Both the position numbers and the translations under genes were made by a program. Under the pieces are notes generated by a model. It did no database searches, was not told the DNA's origin, and was given only the letters and a program-made list of their open reading frames with translations. Below are positions 41,601 to 50,981 of a stretch of DNA of 64,000 bases, in pieces. The DNA comes from Larix kaempferi (taxonomy: Eukaryota > Streptophyta > Pinopsida > Pinales > Pinaceae): positions 8,857,501 to 8,921,500 of the forward strand of contig BSBM01000917.1 in assembly GCA_027924585.1 (NCBI GenBank), given 5' to 3'. The first letter of the stretch is position 1. Each line of letters starts with the position of its first letter.

Positions 41601-43890
41601 CTTATTTCTGGACGCATGCGCAAACTATAGAAAGTCGTTATGACGTAGAATGTGCATACTTTGTTGATTCCATTTATGAAATAAAACATATTTTCTAAAA
41701 ACTCGTGTTTTTTACGAAATCATGTAAACCTTCTAGAAGCTGTGATTTTAAAAAACGGTGGAAGTAAGCTTTTCTTATTTCCGGACGAATACGCAAACGA
41801 TAGAAAGTCGTTATGACGTAGAATGTGCATACTTTGTTGATTCCATTTATGAAATAAAACACATTTTCTAAAAACTCATGTTTTTTACGAAATCATGTAA
41901 ACCTTCTAGAAGCTGTGATTTTAAAAAAGGGTGGAAGTAAGCTTTTCTTATTTCCGGACGCATGCGCAAACTATAGAAAGTCGTTATGACGTAGAATGTG
42001 CATAGTTTCTTGATTCCATTTATGAAATAAAAAACATTTTCTAAAAACTCGTGTTTTTTAAGAAATCATGTAAACCTTCTAGAAGCTGTGATTTTAAAAA
42101 ACGGGGGAAGTAAGCTTTTCTTATTTCTGGACACATGCGCAAACTATAGAAAGTCGTTATGACGTAGAATGTGCATACTTTGTTGATTCCATTTATGAAA
42201 TAAAACATATTTTCTAAAAACTCGTGTTTTTTACGAAATCATGTAAACCTTCTAGAAGCTGTGATTTTAAAAAATGGTGGAAGTAAGCTTTTCTTATTTC
42301 CGGATGCATGCGCAAACAATAGAAAGTCATTATGACGGAGAATGTGCTTACTTTTAAGATTCCATTTATGAAATAAAACACATTTTCTAAATACTCGTGT
42401 TTTTTACGAAATAATGTAAACCTTCTAGAAGGTGTGATTTTAAAAAACGGTGGAAGTAAGCTTTTGTTATTTCCGGATGCATCCGAAAACTATAGAAAGT
42501 CGTTATGACGTAGAATGTGCATAGTTTGTTGATTCCATTTATGAAATAAAACACATTTTCTAAAAACTCGTGTTTTTTACGAAATCATGTAAACCTTCTA
42601 GAAGCTGTGATTTGAAAAAACGAGGGAAGTAAGCTTTTCTTATTTCCAAACGCATGCGCAAACAATAGAAATTCGTTATGACGTAGAATGTGCATACTTT
42701 GTTGATTCCATTTATGAAATAAAACACATTTTCTAAAAACTCGTGTTTTTTACGAAATCATGTGAACCTTCTAGAAGCTGTGATTTTAAAAAACGGTGGA
42801 GGTAAGCTTTTCTTATTTCCGGACGCATGCGCAAACTATAGAAATTCATTATGACGTAGAATGTGCTTACTTTGTAGATTCCATTTATGAAATAAAACAC
42901 ATTTTCTAACTCGTGTTTTTTAAGAAATCATGTAAACCTTCTAGAAGCTGTGATTTTAAAAAACGGTGGAAGTAAGCTTTTCTTATTTCCGGACGCATGT
43001 GCAAACTATAGAAAGTCGTTATGACGTAGAAAGTGCATACTTTTTTGATTCCATTTATGAAATAAAACACATTTTCTAAAAACTCGTGTTTTTTAAGAAA
43101 TCATGTAAACCTTCTAGAAGCTGTGATTTTAAAAAACGGGGGAATTAAGCTTTTCTTATTTCCAAACGCATGCTCAAACTATAGAAAGTCGTTATGACGT
43201 AGAATGTACATACTTTGTTGATTCCATTTATGAAATAAAACACATTTTCTAAAAACTCGTGTTTTTTAATAAATCATGTAAACCTTCTAGAAGCTGTGAT
43301 TTTAAAAAACGGGGGAAGTAAGCTTTTCTTATTTCCGGAAGCATGCGCAAACTATAGAAAGTCGTTATGACATAGAATGTGCATACTTTGTAGATTCCAT
43401 TTATGAAATAAAACACATTTTCTAAAAACTCATGTTTTTTAATAAATCATGTAAACCTTCTAGAAAGCTGTGATTTTAAAAAACGGGGGAAGTAAGCTTT
43501 TCTTATTTCCGGACGAATGCAAAAACTATAGAAAGTCGTTATTACGTATAATGTGCATACTTTTTTGATTCCATTTATGAAATAAAACACATTTTCTAAA
43601 AACTCGTGTTTTTTAAGAAATCATGTAAACCTTCTAGAAGCTGTGATTTTAAAAAACGGGGGAAGTAAGGTTTTCTTATTTCCGGACACATGCGCAAACT
43701 ATAAAAAGTCGTTATGAGATAGAATGTGCATACTTTGTAGATTCCATTTATGAAATAAAACACATTTTCTAAAAACTCGTGTTTTTTAATAAATCATGAA
43801 AACCTTCTAGAAGCTGTGATTTTAAAAAATGGGGGAAGTAAGCTTTTCTTATTTCCGGACGAATGCGCAAACGATAGAAAGTCGTTATGA
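23533..43890 (+). repeat. Segmental duplication A2 (about 20.4 kb, about 118 monomers)
   Basis: This is the second tandem copy of A1. It begins in the monomer equivalent to 1920 and ends near 43890. There A2 reads GACATAG where A1 reads GACGTAG (about 23315), and the following monomer changes from TTTTACGAAATC in A1 to TTTTAAGAAATC. It is one hexamer (1038 bp) shorter than A1 but otherwise carries the same irregular monomers in the same order. Examples are the CAGACGTAG chimera (3928 / 25541), the 3-bp deletion monomers (16970 / 37546 and 22330 / 42906) and the AAGCCTTTATAATTTCC monomer (about 14450 / 35026). Confidence 0.92.
26265..28479 (+). repeat. Six-monomer (1038 bp) HOR, about 2.1 copies
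   Basis: This is the A2 counterpart of the hexamer array at 4652-7903, with one unit fewer. GATCCC markers fall at 26278, 27317 and 28355. The first spacing is 1039 because of an extra G in the run near 27233 (CGGGGGG), the second is 1038. The bounding variants are the same as in A1, so the difference is a clean gain or loss of one whole unit. Confidence 0.93.
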
Positions 43891-44066
43891 CATAGAATGT
43901 GCATACTTTGTTGATTCCATTTATGAAATAAAACACATTTTCTAAAAACTCGTGTTTTTTAAGAAATCATGTAAACGTTCTAGAAGCTGTGATTTTAAAA
44001 AACGGTGGAAGTAAGCTTTTCTTATTTCCGGACGCATGCGCAAACTATAGAAAGTCGTTATGACAT

Positions 44067-45407
44067 AGAATGTGCATACTTTGTAGATTCCATTTATGAA
44101 ATAAAACACATTTTCTAAAAACTCGTGTTTTTTAATAAATCATGAAAACCTTCTAGAAGCTGTGATTTTAAAAAACGGGGGAAGTAAGCTTTTCTTATTT
44201 CCGGACGAATGCGCAAACTATAGAAAGTCGTTATGATGTAGAATGTGCATACTTTGTTGATTCCATTTATGAAATAAAACACATTTTCTAAAAACTCGTG
44301 TTTTTTAAGAAATCATGTAAACGTTCTAGAAGCTGTGATTTTAAAAAACGGTGGAAGTAAGCTTTTCTTATTTCCGGACGCATGCGTAAACTATAGAAAG
44401 TTGTTATGACGTAGAATATGCATACTTTGTAGATTGCATTTATGAAATAAACCACATTTTCTAAAAACTCGTGTTTTTTACGAAATCATGTAAATCTTCT
44501 AGAAGCTGTGATTTTAAAAAACGGTGGAAGTAAACTTTTCTTATTTCCGGATGCATGCGCAAACTATAGAAAGTCATTATGACGTAGAATGTGCTTACTT
44601 TGTAGATTCCATTTATGAAATAAAACACATTTTCTAACTCGTGTTTTTTAAGAAATCATGTAAACCTTCTAGAAGCTGTGATTTTAAAAAACGGTGGAAG
44701 TAAGCTTTTCTTATTTCCGGACGCATGCGCAAACTATAGAGAGTCGTTATGACGTAGAAAGTGCATACTTTTTTTATTCCATTTTTGAAATAAAACACAT
44801 TTTCTAAAAACTCGTGTTTTTTAAGAAATCATGTAAACCTTCTAGAAGCTGTGATTTTAAAAAACGGGGGAAGTAAGCTTTTCTTATTTCCAAACGCATG
44901 CTCAAACTATAGAAAGTCGTTATGACGTAGAATGTATATACTTTGTTGATTCTATTTATGAAATAAAACACATTTTCTAAAAACTCGTGTTTTTTAAGAA
45001 ATCATGTAAACCTTCTAGAAGCTGTGATTTTAAAAAACGGGGGAAGTAAGCTTTTCTTATTTCCGGACGCATGCGCAAACTATAGAAAGTCGTTATGACA
45101 TAGAATGTGCATACTTTGTAGATTCCATTTATGAAATAAAACACATTTTCTAAAAACTCATGTTTTTTAATAAATCATGTAAACCTTCTAGAAAGCTGTG
45201 ATTTTAAAAAACGGGGGAAGTAAGCTTTTCTTATTTCCGGACGAATGCAAAAACTATAGAAAGTCGTTATGACGTAGAATGTGCATACTTTTTTGATTCC
45301 ATTTATCAAATAAAACACATTTTCTAAAAACTCGTGTTTTTTAAGAAATCATGTAAACCTTCTAGAAGCTGTGATTTTAAAAAACGGGGGAAGTAAGGTT
45401 TTCTTTC
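44067..45407 (+). repeat. Satellite block F', homologous to the left flank
   Basis: This block matches about 150-1490 at an offset of 43917, monomer for monomer, including GATTGCATTTATG, the 3-bp deletion monomer, CTTTTTTTATTCC, AAACGCATGCTCAAAC and the first part of cassette Q. It ends near 45407, where CTTTCTTCCGGACACATTCG replaces CTTATTTCCCGACACATGCG. Divergence is low but clearly higher than between A1 and A2. Confidence 0.78.
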
Positions 45408-45999
45408 TTCCGGACACATTCGCAAACTATAGAAAGTCGTTATGACGTAGAATGTGCATACTTTGTAGATTCCATTTATGAAATAAAACATATTTTCTAA
45501 AAACTCGTGTTTTTTACGAAATCATGTAAACCTTCTAGAAGCTGTGATTTTAAAAAACGGGGGAAGTAAGCTTTTCTTATTTCCGGACGCGGGCGCAAAC
45601 TATAGAAAGTCATTATGACGTAGAATGTGCATACTTTGTTGATTCCATTTATGAAATAAAACACATTTTCTAAAAACCCGTGTTTTTTACGAAATCATGT
45701 AAACCTTCTAGAAGCTGTGATTTTAAAAAACGGTGGAAGTGAACTTTTCTTATTTCTGGATGCACGCGCAAACTATAGAAAGTCATTATGACGTAGAATG
45801 TGCTTACTTTGTAGATTCCCTTTATGAAATAAAACACATTTTCTAAATACTCGTGTTTTTTACGAAAGAATGTAAACCTTCTAGAAGCTGTGATTTTAAA
45901 AAACGGTGGAAGTAAGCTTTTCTTATTTCCGGACGCGGGCGCAAACTATAGAAAGTCATTATGACGTAGAATGTGCATACTTTGTTGATTCCATTTATG

Positions 46000-47950
46000 A
46001 AATAAAACACATTTTCTAAAAACTCGTGTTTTTTACGAAATTATGTAAACCTTCTAGAAGCTGTGATTTTAAAAAACGGTGGAAGTAATCTTTTCTTATT
46101 TCCGGACGCATGCGCAAACTATAGAAAGTCGTTATGACGTAGAATGTGCATACTTTGTAGATTCCATTTATGAAATAAAACACATTTTCTAAAAACTCGT
46201 GTTTTTTAAGAAATCATGTAAACCTTCTAGAAGCTGTGATTTTAAAAAACGGGGGAAGTAAGCTTTTCTTATTTCCCGACACATGCGCAAACTATAGAAA
46301 GTCGTTGTGACGTAGAATGTGCATACTTGATTGATTCCATTTATGAAATAAAACACATTTTCTAAAAACTCGTGTTTTTTAAGAAATCATGTAAACCTTC
46401 TAGAAGCTGTGATTTTGAAAAACGGGGGAAGGAAGCTTTTCTTATTTCCGGACGAATGCGCAAACTATATAAAGTCATTGTGACGTAGAATGTGCATACT
46501 TTGTTGATTCCATTTATGAAATAAAACACATTTTCTAAAAACTCGTGTTTTTTAAGAAATCATGTAAACCTTCTAGAAGATGTGATTTTAAAAAACGGGG
46601 GAAGTAAGCTTTTCTTATTTCCGGACACATGCGCAAACTATAGAAAGTCGTTATGACATAGAATGTGCATACTTTGTAGATTCTATTTATGAAATAAAAC
46701 ACATTTTCTGAAAACTCGTGTTTTTTACGAAATCATGTAAACCTTCTAGAAGCTGTGATTTTAAAATACGGTGGAACTAAGCTTTTCTTATTTCTGGACG
46801 CATGCACAAACTATAGAAAGTCATTATGACGTAGAATGTGCATACTTTGTTGATTCCATTTATGAAATAAAACACATTTTCTAAAAACTCGTGTTTTTTA
46901 AGAAATTATGCAAACCTTCTAGAAGCTGTGATTTTAAAAAACGGTGGAAGTAAGCTTTTCTTATTTCCGGACGCATGCGCAAACTATAGAAAGTCGTTAT
47001 GACGTAGAAAGTGCATACTTTTTTTATTCCATTTATGAAATAAAACACATTTTCTAAAAACTCGTGTTTTTTAAGAAATCATGTAAACCTTCTAGAAGCT
47101 GTGATTTTAAAAAACGGGGGAAGTAAGCTTTTCTTATTTCCAAACGCATGCTCAAACTATAGAAAGTCGTTATGACGTAGAATGTACATACTTTGTTGAT
47201 TCCATTTTTGAAATAAAACACATTTTCTAAAAACTCGTGTTTTTTAATAAATCATGTAAACCTTCTAGAAGCTGTGATTTTAAAAAACGGGGGAAGTAAG
47301 CTTTTCTTATTTCCGGACGCATGCGCAAACTATAGAAAGTCGTTATGACATAGAATGTGCATACTTTGTAGATTCCATTTATGAAATAAAACACATTTTC
47401 TAAAAACTCGTGTTTTTTAATAAATCATGTAAACCTTCTAGAAGCTGTGATTTTAAAAAACGGGGGAAGTAAGCTTTTCTTATTTCCGGACGAATGCGAA
47501 AACTATAGAAAGTCGTTATGACGTAGAATGTGCATACTTTTTTGATTCCATTTATGAAATAAAACACATTTTCTAAAAACTCGTGTTTTTTAAGAAATCA
47601 TGTAAACCTTCTAGAAGCTGTGATTTTAAAAAACGGGGGAAGTAAGCTTTTCTTATTTCCGGACACATGCAGAAACTATAAAAAGTCATTATGACATAGA
47701 ATGTGCATACTTTGTAGATTCCATTTATGAAATAAAACACATTTTCTAAAAACTCGTGTTTTTTAATAAATCATGTAAACCTTCTAGAAGCTGTGATTTT
47801 AAAAAACGGGGGAAGTAAGCTTTTCTTATTTCCGGACGCATGCGCAAACTATAGAAAGTCGTTATGACATAGAATGTGCATACTTTGTAGATTCCATTTA
47901 TGAAATAAAACACATTTTCTAAAAACTTGTGTTTTTTAATAAATCATGAA
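46000..47950 (+). repeat. Older HOR cassette B, copy 1
   Basis: This is an ordered run of monomers with TTCTGAAAACTCG, AAAATACGGTGGAACTAAGC (near 46757), AAGAAATTATGCAAACC, AAGTGCATACTTTTTT, CGCATGCTCAAAC, CCATTTTTGAAATAAAAC and ATGCGAAAACTATAG. The order recurs near 51400-53000 and 56800-58600, and partly at 55750-56050. The offset to the second copy is 5441 bp, or 4842 without the LTR insertion (about 28 monomers). Confidence 0.78.
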
Positions 47951-50372
47951 AACCTTCTAGAAGCTGTGATTTTAAAAAACGGGGGAAGTAAGCTTTTCTT
48001 ATTTCCGGACGAATGCGCAAACTATAGAAATTCGTTCTGACGTAGAATGTGCATACTTTGTTGATTCCATTTATGAAATAAAACACATTTTCTAAAAACT
48101 CGTGTTTTTTAAGAAATCATGTAAACGTTCTAGAATCTGTGATTTTAAAAAACGGTGGAAGTAAGCTTTTCTTATTTCCGGACGCATGCGAAAACTATAG
48201 AAAGTCGTTATGACGTAGAATGTGCATACTTTGTAGATTGCATTTATGAAATAAAACACATTTTCTAAAAACTCGTGTTTTTTACGAAATCATGTAAATC
48301 TTCTAGAAGCTGTGATTTTAAAAAACGGTGGAAGTAAGCTTTTCTTATTTCCGGAAGCATCCGCAAACTATAGAAAGTCGTTATGACGTAGAATGTGCAT
48401 ACCTTGTTGATTCTATTTATCAAATAAAACACATTTTCTAAAAACTCGTGTTTTTTAAGAAATCATGTAAACCTTCTAGAAGCTGTGATTTTAAAAAACG
48501 GGGGAAGTAAGCTTTTCTTATTTCCAAATGCATGCGCAAACTATAGAAGGTCGTTATGATGTAGAATGTGCATACTTTGTTGATTCCATTGGTGAAATAA
48601 AACACATTTTCTAAAAACTCGTGTTTTTAACGAAATCATGTAAACCTTCTAGAAGCTGTGATTTTAAAAAACGAGGGAAGTAAGCTTTTCTTATTTCCAA
48701 ACGCATGCGCAAACTATAGAAAGTCGTTATGACGTAGAATGTGCATACTTTGTTGATTCCATTTATTTAATAAAACACATTTTCTAAAAAGTCATGTTTT
48801 TTAAGAAATCATGCAAAACTTCTAGAATCTGTGATTTTAAAAAATGGGCGAGGTAAGCTTTTCTTATTTCCGGACGCATGCACAAACTATAGAAACTCGT
48901 TATGACGTAGAATGTGCATACTTTGTTGATTCCATTTATGAAATAAAACACATTTTCTAAAAACTCGTGTTTTTTAAGAAGTCATGTAAACCTTGTAGAA
49001 GCTGTGATTTTAAAAAATGGTGGAGGTAAGCTTTTTTATTTCTGGACGCATGAGCAAACTATAGAAAGTCGTTATGACGTAGAATGTGCATACTTTGTTG
49101 ATTCCATTTATGAAATAAAACACATTTTCTAAAAACTCATGTTTTTTAACAAATCATGTAAACCTTCTAGAAGCTGTGATTTTAAAAAACGGGGGATGTA
49201 AGCTTTTCTTCTTTCCAAACGCATGCGCAAACTATAGAAAGTCGTTATGACGTAGAATCTGCATACTTTGTTGACTCCATTTATGAAATAAAACACATTT
49301 TCTAAAAACTCGTGTTTTTTAAGAAATCATGTAAACCTTCTAGAAGCTGTGATTTTAAAAAACGGGGGAAGTAAGCTTTTCTTATTTCTAAACGCATGCG
49401 CAAACAATAGAAAGTCGTTATGACGTAGAATGTGCATACTTTGTTGATTCCATTTATGAAATAAAACACATTTTCTAAAAACTCGTGTTTTTTAAGAAAT
49501 CATGTAAACCTTCTAGAAGCTGTGATTTTAAAAAACGGGGGAAGTAAGCTTTTCTTATTTCTGGACGCATGCGCAAACTATAGAAAGTCGTTATGACGTA
49601 GAATGTGCATACTTTGTACATTCCATTTATGAAATAAAACATATTTTCTAAAAACTCGTGTTTTTTACGAAATCATGTAAACCTTTTAGAAGCTGTGATT
49701 TTAAAAAACGGTGGAAGTAAGCTTTTGTTATTTCCGGACGAATGCGCAACCTATAGAAAGTCGTTATGACGTAGAATGTGCATACTTTGTTGATTCCATT
49801 TATGAAATAAAACACATTTTGTAAAAACTCGTGTTTTTTAAGAAATCATGTAAACCTTGTAGAAGCTGTGATTTTAAAAAACGGTGGAAGTAAGCTTTTG
49901 TTATTTCCGGATGCATGCGCAAACTATAGAAAGTCGTTATGACGTAGAATGTGCATACTTTGTTGTTTCCATTTATGAAATAAAACACATTTTTTAAAAA
50001 CTCGTGTTTTTTAAGAAATCATGTAAACCTTCTAGAAGCTGTGATTTTAAAAAACGGGGGAAGTAAGCTTTTCTTATTTCCAGATGCATGCGCAAACTAT
50101 AGAAAGTCGTTATGACGTAGAATGTGCATACTTTGTTGATTCCATTTATGAAATAAAACACATTTTCTAAAAACTCGTGTTTTTTACGAAATCATGTAAA
50201 CCTTCTAGAAGCTGTGATTTTAAAAAACGGTGATAGTAAGCTTTTCTTATTTCCGGACGCATGCACAAACTATAGAAAGTCGTTATGAATTAGAATGTGC
50301 ATACTTTGTAGATTCCATTTATGAAATAAAACACATTTTCTAAAAAAGGTGTTTTTTACGAAATCATGTAAA

Positions 50373-50377
50373 CCTTC
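50373..50377 (+). repeat. Left target-site duplication (CCTTC)
   Basis: These are the five bases immediately before the LTR, identical to 50972-50976. They are the expected CCTTC of the satellite monomer, preceded by TCATGTAAA. Confidence 0.95.
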
Positions 50378-50461
50378 TGTTGATGTATATGTAACTTCGG
50401 AATGTATTTCACATATATGTATATTGTATTCCTATAGAGATGGTATTATTCCTCTATAAGG

Positions 50462-50491
50462 AAGTGTCGTCATTTATATTGTAAGTGTCGT
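50462..50491 (+). repeat. Short direct repeat in LTR U3
   Basis: AAGTGTCGT occurs at 50462-50470 and 50483-50491, 21 bp (two helical turns) apart. It may be a paired factor site or a chance duplication. Confidence 0.6.
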
Positions 50492-50505
50492 AACTTATAC
50501 TTGAT

Positions 50506-50581
50506 GGGTTATTAGACCACCCTATTGGGGGTCGGCCATGTGGGTCAAAGGGTTATTAGACCACCCTATTGGGGGTCGGCC
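50506..50581 (+). repeat. Two perfect 32-bp direct repeats in LTR U3
   Basis: The 32-bp unit starting GGGTTATTAGACC and ending GGGGGTCGGCC occurs at 50506-50537 and 50550-50581, separated by 12 bp (ATGTGGGTCAAA). Each copy could fold as GACC-(A)-CCC-TATT-GGG-GGTC and carries GTCGGC. Duplicated U3 segments are common enhancer-like features of LTR promoters. Confidence 0.9.
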
Positions 50582-50619
50582 CACTCAGCATTATGTTATG
50601 TGGTTAAGTTCGAGCCGAC
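50531..50619. promoter_or_regulatory. Three CRT/DRE cores upstream of the LTR TATA
   Basis: GCCGAC, the core bound by CBF/DREB AP2-type factors, occurs on the minus strand at 50531-50536 and 50575-50580 (as GTCGGC, one per 32-bp repeat) and on the plus strand at 50614-50619. All are within about 35-120 bp of the TATA box. The motif matches are exact. Function in cold or drought response is inference. Confidence 0.6.
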
Positions 50620-50650
50620 ATGAGTTAGGTAAAAAGGCAAGTCAAGTCAA
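50543..50650 (-). promoter_or_regulatory. W-box cores (TTGAC) upstream of the LTR TATA
   Basis: GGTCAA at 50543-50548 (TTGACC on the minus strand) and two overlapping AGTCAA at 50640-50645 and 50645-50650 (TTGACT) match the W-box consensus TTGACY bound by WRKY factors. The latter two abut the TATA box in the run CAAGTCAAGTCAAGT. Short motifs can occur by chance, but the clustering next to the TATA box is notable. Confidence 0.5.
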
Positions 50651-50651
50651 G

Positions 50652-50659
50652 TATAAATA
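50652..50659 (+). promoter_or_regulatory. LTR TATA box (TATAAATA)
   Basis: TATAAATA lies 275 bp into the 594-bp LTR, where the U3/R boundary is expected. It fits the plant consensus. Transcription would be expected to start about 25-35 bp downstream, near 50680-50690. Confidence 0.75.
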
Positions 50660-50681
50660 GAGTGCGGGAGTCACTCTATTT
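50655..50681 (+). promoter_or_regulatory. 10-bp inverted repeat overlapping the TATA box
   Basis: AAATAGAGTG (50655-50664) and CACTCTATTT (50672-50681) are perfect reverse complements around a 7-bp loop CGGGAGT. The left arm starts inside the TATA box and the right arm ends about where transcription should begin. It could form a cruciform in the promoter, or act as a factor-binding dyad; neither is shown by the sequence. Confidence 0.7.
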
Positions 50682-50889
50682 GCTCACTCACTTCTCACAT
50701 ATGCTCTCAAGGAGGAGAGGCTCACTTATGGAGGAGGAGGATTGCTGCTAGGTTATGGCTATCTCTATTGGTTGGTTGTATCATTGCTCTATCTATCTCT
50801 GAGGAAGTTATTGGGGTTTTTCACCTTTATGGTTTTCCCCAAGTAAATCTTTGTGTCTCTTGTGTGCTTGCATTATTGTCTCCATGATT

Positions 50890-50911
50890 GATATGCTGTA
50901 GATATGCTGTA
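50890..50911 (+). repeat. 11-bp tandem duplication in LTR U5
   Basis: GATATGCTGTA is present twice in direct succession (50890-50900 and 50901-50911). This is a private small duplication that would help recognise family members. Confidence 0.9.
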
Positions 50912-50971
50912 CATGTTGTTCTCTCAGTTAAGATCCTAGATCATATTGAAGTAAATTCTGAAAATTCAACA

Positions 50972-50976
50972 CCTTC
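50972..50976 (+). repeat. Right target-site duplication (CCTTC)
   Basis: This copy of CCTTC follows the LTR end TTCAACA and leads directly into TAGAAGCTGTG of the interrupted monomer. Removing the LTR and one CCTTC restores a normal monomer. Confidence 0.95.
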
Positions 50977-50981
50977 TAGAA

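Larger units (their letters stand above)
1..50377 (+). repeat. 173-bp tandem satellite array, left part
   Basis: This is an uninterrupted head-to-tail array of a 173-bp monomer, all copies in one orientation. The phase marker CATTTATGAAATAAAAC recurs at 1, 174, 347, 520 and 693, and so on to the LTR. Counting from the CC before ATTTATG, the consensus holds an A5 tract (28-32), a T6 tract (39-44), the palindrome CTTCTAGAAG (61-70), T4A6 (77-86), a CGGGGG/CGGTGG switch (87-92), AAGCTT (97-102), CCGGACGCATGCGC (112-125), and TGACGTAG (145-152). The consensus has 26 C and 31 G in 173 bases, 33% GC. Length variants of 170 and 174 bp occur. Nothing in it looks coding: stops are frequent and the period is not divisible by three. 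Size, composition and higher-order structure suggest a plant centromeric or pericentromeric satellite, which is an inference. The family is not recognised. Confidence 0.97.
50378..50971 (+). mobile_element. Solo LTR, Ty1/copia-like, 594 bp
   Basis: The element starts TGTTGATG and ends ATTCAACA, giving 6-bp terminal inverted repeats (TGTTGA/TCAACA) with the canonical TG...CA ends. It is flanked by a perfect 5-bp target-site duplication CCTTC (50373-50377 and 50972-50976). No primer-binding site, gag-pol or polypurine tract is present and there is no second LTR, so this is a solo LTR left by recombination between the two LTRs of a full element. Orientation is + by the TATAAATA box at 50652. The 3' third (GGGGTTTTTC, GGTTTTCCCCAAGTAAATC, TTGTGTCTCTTGTGTG) resembles U5 regions of plant copia LTRs. 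That resemblance and the TGTTG end support Copia over Gypsy, but no coding domain is left to prove it. No AATAAA is present. The LTR is not palindromic overall and codes for nothing. Confidence 0.93.

Noticed and set aside
1920-43890. Duplication A1/A2 as a simple assembly artefact
   Set aside because: At least eight fixed base differences, an indel and a whole-unit difference in the hexamer separate the blocks, and the junction is not a clean repeat of one block. An artefact from merging two haplotypes cannot be fully excluded without reads.
50378-50971. Full-length LTR retrotransposon or DNA transposon
   Set aside because: Only one LTR is present, the satellite resumes right after the target-site duplication, and there is no coding sequence. 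The 5-bp target duplication and TG...CA ends fit an LTR, not a MITE.
50378-50971. Short gene or non-coding RNA gene in the only non-satellite segment
   Set aside because: No long open frame, tRNA-like boxes or rRNA similarity are visible, and the segment is bounded exactly by the target-site duplications, so it is fully explained as an LTR.
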